Counted from the stretch's first letter, positions 13,855-22,662 are shown. The stretch: 64,000 nt of DNA from Candidatus Saccharimonadota bacterium (GCA_025928155.1 JAICKC010000002.1:24873-88872), one strand, 5' to 3'. The notes: generated by a model not told the origin, from the letters alone. Made by a program: numbers and translations.

Positions 13855-14319
13855 ATGAAACGCGAAGCACTTATCGAAGCCATATTCAGCACCATGCAGC
13901 AACTGCACCGCACGAGTCAGACGCGCCTGCATACGCTAATGGGGCAACATGACATCTCGCTCACACAAATGGAGCTATTGCTTACCGTCAAACACCAGCA
14001 GCCCATAAACGTCAAAGATTTGGCAGCGCAGATGCGGCTGACACCAGGCGCCGTCACCCAGTTGCTCGAGGGGTTAAGCCTGCGCAACTACGTGGGCCGC
14101 GAGCCAGCCGAGTATGACCGCCGGGTGACCATAGTGAGCCTGACCCCCAGCGGCGCCGAGAAACTGAAGAGTCTGTGGGAACAGCGCAAGGCAACACTGC
14201 GGCAGATTATGGAAACGCTCGACACCGAAGACCTCGCTGCTATGCTGCGCGTGCAGGAGAAGATGTTGCGGCATTTTGAAAAGCACGAGCCCGCTCAGCA
14301 AAATAAACCTTTAAAATAG
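13855..14319 (+). CDS. MarR-family transcriptional regulator, 154 aa
   Basis: Winged-helix DNA-binding repressor. The recognition region reads LAAQMRLTPGAVTQLLEGLSLRNYVGREPAEYDRR, with the wing ending VTIVSLTPSGAEKL; helices at both ends form the dimer interface. It sits 21 nt upstream of an MFS drug exporter and downstream of a promoter with a palindromic operator, the usual arrangement in which the repressor controls itself and the pump and is released by the exported compound. Confidence 0.93.
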   Translation: MKREALIEAIFSTMQQLHRTSQTRLHTLMGQHDISLTQMELLLTVKHQQPINVKDLAAQMRLTPGAVTQLLEGLSLRNYVGREPAEYDRRVTIVSLTPSGAEKLKSLWEQRKATLRQIMETLDTEDLAAMLRVQEKMLRHFEKHEPAQQNKPLK

Positions 14320-14340
14320 ATCCCGAAGGAGATAATAGAC

Positions 14341-15990
14341 GTGAAATTTGGATTGTTTAAACGTGGGGCCCAGGCCGGGGTGCAAAAACCCGTCTACGTT
14401 ACTGCCGCTACCGTGGCACCGGCGCCACATATCGAGGAACCCGCCGAGCGCTCACATGCCGAAATCATGGTCATTATCGTGGCCCTCATGCTCGCCATGC
14501 TGCTGGCCGCCCTCGACCAGACCATTGTCTCTACCGCCCTGCCGAAAATCGCCAGCGACTTAAACGGCCTCAGTAAGTATTCATGGGTGGCTACTGCCTA
14601 CCTGCTGACGAGTGCCGTAGCCACACCGCTGTACGGCAAGATCAGCGACATGTTCGGGCGCAAAAAAATCTTCCAGATCGCGATTATTATCTTCTTGCTT
14701 GGCTCGGCGCTGTGCGGCGCGGCCCACAGCATGAACCAGCTGATCTTCTTCCGTGGGTTGCAGGGCATTGGTGCCGGCGGCCTGATGGTGCTCGCCATGT
14801 CGGTCGTCGGTGATATTGTGCCGCCGCGTAACCGAGGCCGCTACCAGGGCTACTTTGGCGCGGTGTTTGCCGTATCGAGCGTAGTCGGGCCGCTGCTCGG
14901 GGGATTCCTTGCCGACACGAATTCATTGCTGGGTGTGGCCGGCTGGCGCTGGATCTTCTACATCAACCTGCCAATCGGCCTTGTGGCGCTCAGCGCCATT
15001 GCAACCCGGCTGCACTTGCCGGTACGCCGGTCGCCGCACAAGATTGACTACGCCGGCGCTACCTTGCTGGCCATCAGCGTGGCGACATTGCTGCTCGGCA
15101 CAGTGTGGGGCGGTGTGGATTACCCGTGGGGTTCGATGCAGATCATCGCCCTGTTCGCTACCTCCGTCGTAGCCGCAGCCCTCTTCCTGTGGCGAGAACG
15201 TTTCGCTCGTGAGCCGATCATCCCGCCATACCTGTTCCGAAACGCTATTTTTAGTGTGAGTAGCCTGCTCAGCTTCATCATCGGCGTCGTGATGTTCGGC
15301 GCGCTTATTTTCCTGCCGCAGTACCAGCAGCTGGTGCGCGGTGACAGCGCTACCAAGTCAGGCCTAATGCTGCTACCCATGATCGCCGGCCTGATGTTTG
15401 CCTCGGTCAGCTCTGGGCGTCTCATCTCCAAGTTCGGTCGCTATCGTAAGTTCCCTATCATCGGCACAGCGGCGGTGGCGCTCGCTTTCTGGCTGTTTAG
15501 TCACATTGCAGTCGATACTAGCCGCGTACTGCTCGGTTTCTGGATGGTTATCTTGGGTCTGGGCATCGGCATGGTCATGCCCGTGCTCACTTTGGCCGTA
15601 CAGAACGCCGTGGAGCGCAAAGACCTCGGCACCGCCACTTCCTCAGTAACCTTTTTCCGGAGCATCGGCAGCTCGCTGGGCGCAGCTATTTTCGGTGCAA
15701 TACTTACGAATCGTCTCGCCCACCACATTAACCAGGATGTAGGCGGTGTAGTCGGGGCACATGCTGCCAAGGGCCTCAGCACCAGCGCGGCTAGTTTACG
15801 ACACCTGCCTCCAACGGTCTTGCATGAAGTCCTCACGGCCTTTGCGCAGTCCTTCCACGACGTCTTTATTTTCGGTACACCGTTTGCCATTTTGGCGTTT
15901 GTAGTAGCCCTGTTCTTACGCGAATCACCGTTGCGTACGGGGGCCCGCGAAGAAGCCGCCGGCGAAGGTTTGGAAACACACGATCTATAA
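14341..15990 (+). CDS. MFS multidrug exporter, DHA2/EmrB-QacA type, 549 aa
   Basis: GTG start after GAAGGAGATAATAGAC. Predicted 14 membrane helices. Motif A is visible as GKISDMFGRKKIFQ, and the DHA2 start LAALDQTIVSTALPKIASDL is typical. A proton-driven efflux of hydrophobic drugs is expected. The N-terminal cytosolic extension of about 38 residues is longer than usual. It forms an operon with the MarR regulator. Confidence 0.93.
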   Translation: MKFGLFKRGAQAGVQKPVYVTAATVAPAPHIEEPAERSHAEIMVIIVALMLAMLLAALDQTIVSTALPKIASDLNGLSKYSWVATAYLLTSAVATPLYGKISDMFGRKKIFQIAIIIFLLGSALCGAAHSMNQLIFFRGLQGIGAGGLMVLAMSVVGDIVPPRNRGRYQGYFGAVFAVSSVVGPLLGGFLADTNSLLGVAGWRWIFYINLPIGLVALSAIATRLHLPVRRSPHKIDYAGATLLAISVATLLLGTVWGGVDYPWGSMQIIALFATSVVAAALFLWRERFAREPIIPPYLFRNAIFSVSSLLSFIIGVVMFGALIFLPQYQQLVRGDSATKSGLMLLPMIAGLMFASVSSGRLISKFGRYRKFPIIGTAAVALAFWLFSHIAVDTSRVLLGFWMVILGLGIGMVMPVLTLAVQNAVERKDLGTATSSVTFFRSIGSSLGAAIFGAILTNRLAHHINQDVGGVVGAHAAKGLSTSAASLRHLPPTVLHEVLTAFAQSFHDVFIFGTPFAILAFVVALFLRESPLRTGAREEAAGEGLETHDL

Positions 15991-15992
15991 AC

Positions 15993-16400
15993 TTAACGCT
16001 CGGTCTTTTCGAGCAACGCCAGCTGGCGCTCGCTAATCGCGATTAAACGCTCCATGTCTTTGTAAGTAGTCTGGGTGGTTTTAAATTGCTCGTCGGCCAC
16101 GACGGCACTGTGCTGGCTCTGGATATTCTGGCCGACCATGATGATTGGCAGCAGCACCAGCTGCAGAAATGTCTGAGCAATCCAGCTCACGATGGTAATA
16201 AGGTTGTGCGAATGGATGGCTGCTGGCAGGCTTACCAAGCTTAAGCAGGCAAAGATAATCGCGCAAATCATGGTGCCGACTAGATTGGTGATTTTGAGCC
16301 CAATCCGGTTGAGCACGCCCATATTTTGACGGTGGCGCACGTTAGCATTGGCCGGCTTGTGCCGTTCGTAGGTTTGCCGTAGCTTGGTTGGTTCACTCAT
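15993..16400 (-). CDS. DUF1003-like membrane protein, 135 aa
   Basis: Two membrane helices (about residues 40-62 and 68-90) and a charged C-terminal helix. The segment LPIIMVGQNIQSQHSAVVADEQFK matches the DUF1003 hallmark APIILMSQNRQ followed by a cytosolic helix. Function of the family is unknown. It is convergent with the MFS gene, with stops 3 nt apart. Confidence 0.75.
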   Translation of the reverse strand: MSEPTKLRQTYERHKPANANVRHRQNMGVLNRIGLKITNLVGTMICAIIFACLSLVSLPAAIHSHNLITIVSWIAQTFLQLVLLPIIMVGQNIQSQHSAVVADEQFKTTQTTYKDMERLIAISERQLALLEKTER

Positions 16401-16453
16401 GGATTAGGCCTCAAGCCCCATAGATTATATGTATGTCTGCATTGTACCGCACA

Positions 16454-16768
16454 TTACAGCTTGGGCCAGACCACTTTTGCCACGATGGTATCAGCCTGCA
16501 CCCAGCCAAAGCTGCGACTGTCGGTGCTGGCAGTCGGATTGTCACCTAACAAATACAGCAGACTGCCCTGTTGGCGTTCAATGCGCTTAATTTTTTCTAG
16601 TCCGCCCTGGCTCACGATGACCACATCGCCCGGACGTAACTCGTCAGTACGACGCCCAACTACCAACTGGCCCGACGCCAGTGTCGGCGCCATGCTCTCG
16701 CCCTCCACTTGGCGGACGATGAACGTCTTAGGCTTTTTTGGTTTCCCAGAATATCTCGGCGATTTCAT
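16454..16768 (-). CDS. sodX: S26-type signal peptidase, NiSOD maturation protease
   Basis: Short peptidase of 104 residues with the catalytic serine in GESMAPTL and general-base lysine in EKIKRIER, plus LGDNPTASTDSRSFG near the C-terminus as in signal peptidase I. There is no obvious membrane anchor. It overlaps the nickel superoxide dismutase gene by 41 nt, so it most probably removes the SodN leader to expose His1; the family is annotated as nickel-type superoxide dismutase maturation protease. Confidence 0.88.
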   Translation of the reverse strand: MKSPRYSGKPKKPKTFIVRQVEGESMAPTLASGQLVVGRRTDELRPGDVVIVSQGGLEKIKRIERQQGSLLYLLGDNPTASTDSRSFGWVQADTIVAKVVWPKL

Positions 16769-17111
16769 CGATCATATCCAAGAGTTTCTGACCCTCAATC
16801 GGTTCGCTGTGGTGTTTGCACTCGCCGGCCTGCTTGGTAGCTTTCCAGAAGCGTTCGTGCAAGTCCGGGTACTTTTCCAGGTGCTCGGGTTTAAAGTAGT
16901 CGGTCCAAAGCACCCACAAGTGATGCTTCACCAATTCAGCACGCTCCTCCTTGATGAACAGCGCCCGCACGCGGTCATCGCCCTCGAACTTTTCCATTTT
17001 GTCCATGATGGCCTTAACGCTCTGTGCCTCAATCTTAGCCTGGGCCGGATCGTACACACCGCACGGCAGATCGCAGTGCGCATAGACGGGCTTGATAAAG
17101 GGTACTCTCAT
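16728..17111 (-). CDS. sodN: nickel superoxide dismutase precursor
   Basis: The Ni-hook HCDLPCGVYDP follows an 11-residue leader (MRVPFIKPVYA); after cleavage His1, Cys2 and Cys6 would bind nickel. The remainder is the four-helix bundle of the family, total 127 residues. It detoxifies superoxide. Start ATG 17111 follows GAGGAGGAACAGCT. The operon continues into the protease gene. The only SOD in the window. Confidence 0.95.
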   Translation of the reverse strand: MRVPFIKPVYAHCDLPCGVYDPAQAKIEAQSVKAIMDKMEKFEGDDRVRALFIKEERAELVKHHLWVLWTDYFKPEHLEKYPDLHERFWKATKQAGECKHHSEPIEGQKLLDMIDEIAEIFWETKKA

Positions 17112-17177
17112 AGCTGTTCCTCCTCTTACATGAACAGTGTACAGCTCGTAGCCCTTGGCGGCAATGAGGCCGCGCTC

Positions 17178-17750
17178 TCACTCCCTGGCGCGCGTAATCT
17201 GGGCAATAATCGTATTGATCTGCTCGAACGTGTGCTCAAGCGTGCCAGCCGCATCCAGATGGTAATCTGCACTTTGCATAACCTTATCTGTTTCGAACTT
17301 TAGGCCAGGTGCAATCTCGACAGCGTCATCGTCCCGCTCGTTCTGGATGAAAGTGGCGAAATCAGGAGGGTACTTTGCCGTGTCGGCGTGGTCTTGTGTA
17401 TGTGCGAAACGAGTTTCAGGAGGACAATCAAAAGCGATTTCGACGCCGCCTTCGCGGCGAAGCAGTTCAGCGTAGCGCACCACACGCATGTCATCGACAC
17501 ATAGCCGCTCCGTGTCGAGCGCAAGCGCGAGCTGCAGTGTATAGTCCCACCCGTGCTCTTTAAGCATACGAGCATGCGTGTTCGCATAGTCCGCCCGTTT
17601 TTCTAGTCTAATACCTTCTCTGGCGGCATAGTCGCGAATGACTGCGCTGAAGCTGAAGGGCGTAAAGCCATGTTTTTCTTGTAGGTAACGCGCGACAGAG
17701 GTTTTACCACTACCTGGGTGACCGACTAATGAGATAAGGATTTTTTGCAT
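17178..17750 (-). CDS. P-loop nucleotide kinase-like protein, 190 aa
   Basis: Start set at ATG 17750 (MQKILISLVGHPGSGKTSVAR); the ORF-track start lies inside trmD. Walker A is GHPGSGKT, and the sequence resembles the AAA_18/dephospho-CoA-kinase-like group, with VDDMRVVRYAELLRREGG in the position where such kinases read the substrate. The substrate is not evident. It is 28 nt downstream of trmD on the same strand. Confidence 0.7.
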   Translation of the reverse strand: MQKILISLVGHPGSGKTSVARYLQEKHGFTPFSFSAVIRDYAAREGIRLEKRADYANTHARMLKEHGWDYTLQLALALDTERLCVDDMRVVRYAELLRREGGVEIAFDCPPETRFAHTQDHADTAKYPPDFATFIQNERDDDAVEIAPGLKFETDKVMQSADYHLDAAGTLEHTFEQINTIIAQITRARE

Positions 17751-17778
17751 TAGCTCATAGTACCACGCCCGAGCGGTT

Positions 17779-18447
17779 TTAAGCGGGCCCGGCTTTGTGG
17801 GCGTTTTTCGCGCGCCACTTGGCAATTTCGCCGTGGTGGCCAGTGAGCAGTACTTCCGGAACTTTCAGGCCGCGGAAGTCTTCGGGGCGAGTATACTGCG
17901 GAAACTCGATGTTTTCGTCGTCATCTTGGAACGACTCGATTTCGGCGCTGGTTTCGCCACCGAGCACGCCAGGCAGCAGCCGCACCACGCTATCAATAAG
18001 GATCATAGCCGGCAGTTCACCGCCGGTCAGCACGTAGTTACCTATGGAGTACTGGCGGTCGACCCACTGCGTGATGCGCTCGTCGTAGCCTTCGTAGCGC
18101 GGAGATACGATGATTAGACCACGACCCTGTTGCCCGGCAGCGGCAATCTCTTTAGCATCGGACTGTTTGTAGGTCTTGCCGCGCGGCGTCGGTAGCAGTA
18201 CCAGGGCGTCCGGATCATTTTGCCGGGCTTGCTCTATAGCCGCCACGACGGGGTCGGGTTTGAGCAGCATACCATCACCGCCGCCGTACGGCGTATCGTC
18301 CACTGTTTTACGCGGTCCCAGGCCGAAGTCGCGGAGGTTTATAAAGCTATAGTCAGCTATGCCGCGGTCAGCCGCTTTCCACAGCATACTACTACCGAGC
18401 ACGCCTTCAAACATTTCTGGGAATAGTGTAATGACTTGGATCTTCAT
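17779..18447 (-). CDS. trmD: tRNA (guanine-37-N1)-methyltransferase
   Basis: Methylates G37 of tRNAs reading CNN codons and prevents +1 frameshifting. 222 residues, with SPOUT trefoil-knot motifs SPRYEGYDERI and IGNYVLTGGELPAMILIDSV, plus TPYGGGDGM. It follows the amidase gene by 6 nt. In most bacteria it sits with rpsP, rimM and rplS; here rpsP and khpA are near, but no rimM or rplS is present. Confidence 0.96.
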   Translation of the reverse strand: MKIQVITLFPEMFEGVLGSSMLWKAADRGIADYSFINLRDFGLGPRKTVDDTPYGGGDGMLLKPDPVVAAIEQARQNDPDALVLLPTPRGKTYKQSDAKEIAAAGQQGRGLIIVSPRYEGYDERITQWVDRQYSIGNYVLTGGELPAMILIDSVVRLLPGVLGGETSAEIESFQDDDENIEFPQYTRPEDFRGLKVPEVLLTGHHGEIAKWRAKNAHKAGPA

Positions 18448-18453
18448 ATCGAG

Positions 18454-19275
18454 TTACGCTCCCAGCATCTCAAGCAATTGCCCCTTCCAGGCGGGCAGAA
18501 AGTCGGGTCCAGGGCATGGCGTTTTACTATTTACCTCATTGTGCCCTAGTAAGGTATTGGGGTGTATGTTTACATCATCGTAGTTACTCGTGATGATATG
18601 CTTAACGCCCTCAAGCTCAGCAATACTAGGCGGCCTATGCGACAAATCGCCATCTATGCATACGGCCACACTGCTACAATTAACATCCCAATTACCGGCC
18701 TGCCAGCCGGTTTCGTCATCCCGCAAGTAGCGTGTCGGTTGGCCGTCAGCTCCGACCATATGATGGTAAATCCAAAATACCTGGTTGCCATCAGAGTCCT
18801 GGTGACCGGAGTGCATCAATGGCTGCGCCGCTATACGGGGCGCATCATCTTCCGGAGGACGAGCATATTCTGGAACGTACAGGCGGAGCAGCTCCATCGC
18901 GCTATGGTATCCCGGACGTGTAGGCTGCGGGCTCTTCGAGTGATGGAGTACAATCCGATCCACCGGTTGTCGTTCACGGTCCCAGTCCACACCTTCACCC
19001 ACGGGTGCCATAGAGACTTGCCTGGTAGCCAGTAATTCTTCAAAAGCCAGGTAGGTGACATGCTTGGGATGAGATTTAGCCGGTTGCCGGCCGTTTAACT
19101 CAACATCGCCAACTGCCAAGAGAGTCGCATTAGCCAAACGCAACACGCTACTCAGCTGTCTCGGTCGTGCGTATAGGTGACGCTCAGAGCCGATTTGTCG
19201 ATACCAATAGGGATCTGCTGTAACCTCGGCCCACTGGCGTACCTGCCGGCCCATAAGCCGCTCGCTGAATTGCAT
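18454..19275 (-). CDS. PGRP/Amidase_2-like N-acetylmuramoyl-L-alanine amidase, 273 aa
   Basis: The catalytic domain begins near residue 75 with VDRIVLHHS (first zinc His) and continues to GHNEVNSKTPCPGPDF, with the other zinc ligands His and Cys. GWQAGNWDVNCSSVAVCIDG is typical of PGRP folds. The first 75 residues form a separate region without a signal peptide, so it may act on recycled or host peptidoglycan, or be exported by another route. It is placed between trmD and a terminator. Confidence 0.85.
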   Translation of the reverse strand: MQFSERLMGRQVRQWAEVTADPYWYRQIGSERHLYARPRQLSSVLRLANATLLAVGDVELNGRQPAKSHPKHVTYLAFEELLATRQVSMAPVGEGVDWDRERQPVDRIVLHHSKSPQPTRPGYHSAMELLRLYVPEYARPPEDDAPRIAAQPLMHSGHQDSDGNQVFWIYHHMVGADGQPTRYLRDDETGWQAGNWDVNCSSVAVCIDGDLSHRPPSIAELEGVKHIITSNYDDVNIHPNTLLGHNEVNSKTPCPGPDFLPAWKGQLLEMLGA

Positions 19276-19322
19276 AAGCTAACTATACTGTTTTTTGGGC
19301 GACCCCGCTACCCTTCACGATC

Positions 19323-19355
19323 AAAAAGAACCGGGGTAGCAGCCGGTTCTTTTTT
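19323..19355. terminator. rho-independent terminator
   Basis: AAAAAGAACCGG, 8-nt loop, CCGGTTCTTTTTT. It separates the rpsP-khpA block from the amidase-trmD block. Confidence 0.85.
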
Positions 19356-19476
19356 ACACATAAAGCTCCCACCTTTGGTGGCTCGCGGATGAGCTTGTCG
19401 TGTTTATTTTTGGTTCCACTTCATGTGAAGCTTAAGCAGTATTGTACGGGACCGCCTGGCTCCGTGCAAGCAGATT

Positions 19477-19953
19477 CTAGATATCCAAGTCGTCGAGTTC
19501 GGCGAGTTCTTGGCGGGTTCGGGCGACAGCGTCGCTGGCGGGTTTAACCACATTCTCTTCTGCTTTGATTTCGGCAGGCTTTTCAGCCCCTTTAACAGCA
19601 GGCTTCGGCACAGTAGCGTCCTGTGCCGAATCGTCAGATTGGTCGTCGTCATCGCTTGCAACAGCTGGGGCACCGGCTGATACGCCGCGCTCACTTTCAG
19701 GCTTGTCAACATCGACAATCTTGAGGTTATAGCGGGCTTCGTTTTTAGTGCCGAGGGCGCGCAGCAGCGTACGCAGAGACTGCGCTGTGGCGCCACGCTT
19801 CCCAATCACACGACCGAGGTCGTCAGCATCGACCGTCAGCTCCAGTAGAACACCCTTTTCATCTATCCGGCGGTCCACCCTAACACCGTCGGGGTTATTT
19901 ACGAGCGACTTTACAATGTACTCAACAAACTGTTGGTCTATACTGCTAGCCAT
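19477..19953 (-). CDS. khpA: KH-domain RNA-binding protein with acidic tail
   Basis: The KH domain occupies about residues 1-80, with the GxxG loop in GRVIGKRGATAQSLRTLLRA. KhpA proteins are normally about 76-80 residues; here a tail of about 75 residues rich in Asp, Ser, Ala, Lys and Pro is added (DDDDQSDDSAQD, then PAEIKAEENVV). It lies downstream of rpsP as in many bacteria. Similar tails occur on the neighbouring bS16 and NusB. Confidence 0.9.
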   Translation of the reverse strand: MASSIDQQFVEYIVKSLVNNPDGVRVDRRIDEKGVLLELTVDADDLGRVIGKRGATAQSLRTLLRALGTKNEARYNLKIVDVDKPESERGVSAGAPAVASDDDDQSDDSAQDATVPKPAVKGAEKPAEIKAEENVVKPASDAVARTRQELAELDDLDI

Positions 19954-20067
19954 CGGTGAATGCCTCCTTCTCCGTAACTAACGCGCATTATAACAAAAGC
20001 GTAATGGCGTCCTAGCGTAATATTTCACATTATACACGAAAAAACCTTAAGCACTTTGTTTGCTGGC

Positions 20068-20487
20068 CTATTCAGCAGGCTTTTCAGTTTCTTCGGCGAC
20101 CGGGGCTTCCGGCTCGGCAGCAGCTTCAGCTTTTACAGATGCCGCTTCAGCCGGAGTCTCTACTGGCTCTTCTTTGGGCTGATTGCGGCGGAGCTTCTCG
20201 GGGTTGCGGAGCTTGCCCGCCTTTTCGGCAGACGCCTTTACCCACTTCGGCAGCTTGACGCCTTCCGCGGTCAGCAAGCGCGCTACACGCTCAGACGGCT
20301 GGGCGCCGTGAGACAGATAGTGCTCAGCGCGCTCCTTGTTAAGAGTAGTTACCTTGGCATGCGGGTCATACGTGCCCACTTGGGCGACGATTTTACCGCT
20401 GGTAGGGGTCCGGCGGCTGTCCTGAACGACAACCCGGAACTGAGCGTGGCCCTTGCGGCCGGTACGCTGCAAACGGATTACTAACAT
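20068..20487 (-). CDS. rpsP: 30S ribosomal protein bS16 with C-terminal extension
   Basis: The canonical core MLVIRLQRTGRKGHAQFRVVV and VGTYDP ends near residue 85; the remaining 50 or so residues form a Glu/Pro/Ala tail (EEPVETPAEAASVKAE). A ribosome site (CGAAAGGACAGGG) precedes the ATG. Confidence 0.96.
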   Translation of the reverse strand: MLVIRLQRTGRKGHAQFRVVVQDSRRTPTSGKIVAQVGTYDPHAKVTTLNKERAEHYLSHGAQPSERVARLLTAEGVKLPKWVKASAEKAGKLRNPEKLRRNQPKEEPVETPAEAASVKAEAAAEPEAPVAEETEKPAE

Positions 20488-20547
20488 CCCTGTCCTTTCG
20501 GTTTAGTTAATGCAGCTATTTTACACCGTTCCACCTCTGTTGTCAAC

Positions 20548-21240
20548 CTATTGATACTGCTTGAGGGCATCGGTGGCAGCGGCGACTTGGGCGGCCTGCT
20601 TGCTCGGGCCTTGGCCCTGACCCTTCTGCCGGTCATCCACAAAGACACCGACCGTGAATACTTTGTCATGGTCGGGCCCTTCTTCGCTTAAAACACGGTA
20701 CTGCGGAGTGGATTCGCCCTGACTCTGTACCATCTCTTGCAAGTGACTCTTGGGGTCCATCCAGCTGCCGGTTTTAAGGATGTCGTCAAAGGTGCTCAAG
20801 ATGTTATCGGTAATAAATTGCTTGGCGGCTTCGTACCCCTTATCTAAATAGAGAGCCCCGGTCACCGCCTCGAAGCTGTTCGCCAAAATTTGCGCGCGAG
20901 CCCGCTCGGTACCGCGTTTCTCGCCACGGCTCAAGCGTAGCAGCGGTTCAAGCCCAAGTCGTTCTGCTGCCGCTCCGATGCTTTCAGTACGCACCAGGGC
21001 ACTGCGCCAGTTGGTTAGAATGCCTTCCGGCTCACTGTAATTACCGTACAGATACTCTGTCACCACAAGCTCAAGCACTGCGTCGCCCAAGAACTCCAGA
21101 CGCTCGTTATGTTCTTTGACGGTGCTACGATGTTCATTCAGGTAGCTGCGGTGCGTGAGTGCGGTTATGAGCAAATCAAGCTGCTCAAACTCGCCGCCCA
21201 GTTTATCTTTTGCCAGCTGTTGGTATGCGCTTGTGTCCAT
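20548..21240 (-). CDS. rnc: ribonuclease III
   Basis: 230 residues. The RNase III signature appears as HNERLEFLGDAVLELVVTEYL with the metal-binding acidic residues, and a second acidic site in EAVTGALYLDKG. The C-terminal dsRBD begins MDPKSHLQEMVQ and ends with an Ala-rich helix. Processes rRNA and structured RNAs, which is notable given the many long hairpins in this genome. Confidence 0.97.
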   Translation of the reverse strand: MDTSAYQQLAKDKLGGEFEQLDLLITALTHRSYLNEHRSTVKEHNERLEFLGDAVLELVVTEYLYGNYSEPEGILTNWRSALVRTESIGAAAERLGLEPLLRLSRGEKRGTERARAQILANSFEAVTGALYLDKGYEAAKQFITDNILSTFDDILKTGSWMDPKSHLQEMVQSQGESTPQYRVLSEEGPDHDKVFTVGVFVDDRQKGQGQGPSKQAAQVAAATDALKQYQ

Positions 21241-21242
21241 AT

Positions 21243-21776
21243 TTATAGTTTTTGTTCCCTTATCTTTTTCATGCCAAGCAGCATCAGTTTGCCAATGTCT
21301 TCATAGGCGATACCATCCACCGCCTGAGTGGCTGGCAGCCATTGGATATCGCTCAGCCAATCTTCGGGGTGCAGGCGGTCGGTGTTGCCCAGACCTTGCA
21401 CTAGATAGATATGCATGGTCATGAGCACTAAGGTGTGATTGCGACGGTAGCGGAAGTTAACCTTGCCGAGCCATTCGCGCACCTTCATCTCCTGCAGGCC
21501 GGTTTCCTCGGTGATTTCGCGAGCCGCCGTGTCCTTGGGCTCTTCGTTGGGTTCCACGTGCCCCTTGGGGATAGTCCAACGGTTCTTGGCGTCTTTGATA
21601 AGCAGGATTTCCAGTTCGTTAGTTTTGGCGTTACGACGGAACACCACACCGCCGCTGGTGGTTTCGTGGACGACCTCTTCAATCGCCGGGCGGCGCGTTA
21701 CAAACTTACGGAAGCCCTCGATAGGCTTCTTGGCGACGTCCAGCGGCCGCGCTCGATGCTTTTTGCGAGCCGCCAC
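21243..21776 (-). CDS. NUDIX hydrolase, 177 aa
   Basis: The complete Nudix box GX5EX7REUXEEXGU is present as GHVEPNEEPKDTAAREITEETGL. A basic N-terminal extension of about 35 residues precedes the domain. GTG start overlapping the nusB stop as TAGTG, so translation is coupled. Substrate not predictable; could be a nucleotide or RNA-cap pyrophosphohydrolase. Confidence 0.92.
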   Translation of the reverse strand: MAARKKHRARPLDVAKKPIEGFRKFVTRRPAIEEVVHETTSGGVVFRRNAKTNELEILLIKDAKNRWTIPKGHVEPNEEPKDTAAREITEETGLQEMKVREWLGKVNFRYRRNHTLVLMTMHIYLVQGLGNTDRLHPEDWLSDIQWLPATQAVDGIAYEDIGKLMLLGMKKIREQKL

Positions 21777-22273
21777 TAAGCCGCCTCTTTGCTTTCCGTT
21801 GTTTCGGCTGGCTCCTCACCAACCTTGGCCGACGGTGGCGTCGTATCGCCCTGCTTGTTTTTGAGGGCCGTGCCCAGCACGCCGTTCACGAACTTGCTGG
21901 AATTCTCGCCGCCAAAGGCCTTGGCGAGCTCCACGGCTTCGTTTATGGCCACTTTGGGTGGTACGTCCTGCTCGTAGGTCAATTCGTAGAGTCCGATACG
22001 CAGCACGACCCGGTCCATGCGGGCGATTTGCTCGATAGGCCATTCGGGCGCTAGCGGGCGCAGTTCTTCATCGAGTTCCTTCTCGTACTTAGCAACGCCG
22101 CGCACCAGCTCTTCTATGAAAAAGACATCGTCGACAGTAGACTCGTAGCGTGTAATGTTGCGCTTGAGCACCTGTCCGAGGTCAAATGACTCGTCTTCGG
22201 CTTCGCGGCGAAAATCCTGCTCATAGAGCGTCTGGAGGGCGACGATGCGGCCGAGATGGCGGTTGCTTGCCAT
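21776..22273 (-). CDS. nusB: transcription antitermination factor NusB with acidic tail
   Basis: The helical NusB core ([13 protein letters not shown] at the start, [28 protein letters not shown] at the end) is followed by a 25-residue Glu/Pro/Thr/Ser tail. Acts with NusE/S10 in rRNA antitermination. First in a string with nudix and rnc. Confidence 0.96.
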   Translation of the reverse strand: MASNRHLGRIVALQTLYEQDFRREAEDESFDLGQVLKRNITRYESTVDDVFFIEELVRGVAKYEKELDEELRPLAPEWPIEQIARMDRVVLRIGLYELTYEQDVPPKVAINEAVELAKAFGGENSSKFVNGVLGTALKNKQGDTTPPSAKVGEEPAETTESKEAA

Positions 22274-22299
22274 ACCTGTTAACTCCTATCTGAGGGAGA

Positions 22300-22455
22300 T
22301 TACTTAACGGCAGCCAGTTTCTTGCCGCTCTCGCGGCGAGTCGTGTACGCCTTGACTGGTGATTTTTTATTAACCGCGCGGGCCAATTTGACCACCAAGT
22401 GGCTGCGGCGAGCACCGGTGGCGCGGGGGCTGGTGCGTTTCTTTGGTTTACCCAT
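22300..22455 (-). CDS. rpmF: 50S ribosomal protein bL32, zinc-less form
   Basis: Not in the ORF track. 51 residues starting MGKPKKRTSPRATGARRSH, the bL32 hallmark. The C-terminal half lacks all four zinc cysteines and is replaced by a basic segment ending ESGKKLAAVK. AAAGGAGT precedes the ATG. It heads the nusB-nudix-rnc-rpsP-khpA series. Confidence 0.85.
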   Translation of the reverse strand: MGKPKKRTSPRATGARRSHLVVKLARAVNKKSPVKAYTTRRESGKKLAAVK

Positions 22456-22627
22456 GATGTGCTAACTCCTTTTCATAGAGTTCTTTATGCTAGTAATTGC
22501 CCTGTATTATACCCTGTTTTGCCCTTCATCTCAACCTCAGTTATGCCGCAAAAGAAGTATTCTATACCGTTACCGCAGCTTGGCTCCTAACAGAGTAGCC
22601 GGTGAAACCTTAACAGGGGTGGATCTA

Positions 22628-22656
22628 TTGACAATAATTTATACTTATGCTATTAT
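22628..22656 (+). promoter_or_regulatory. consensus promoter of the 201-aa gene
   Basis: TTGACA, 17 nt, TATTAT, predicting a start near 22663 and a leader of about 220 nt. Confidence 0.85.
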
Positions 22657-22662
22657 AAAGAT

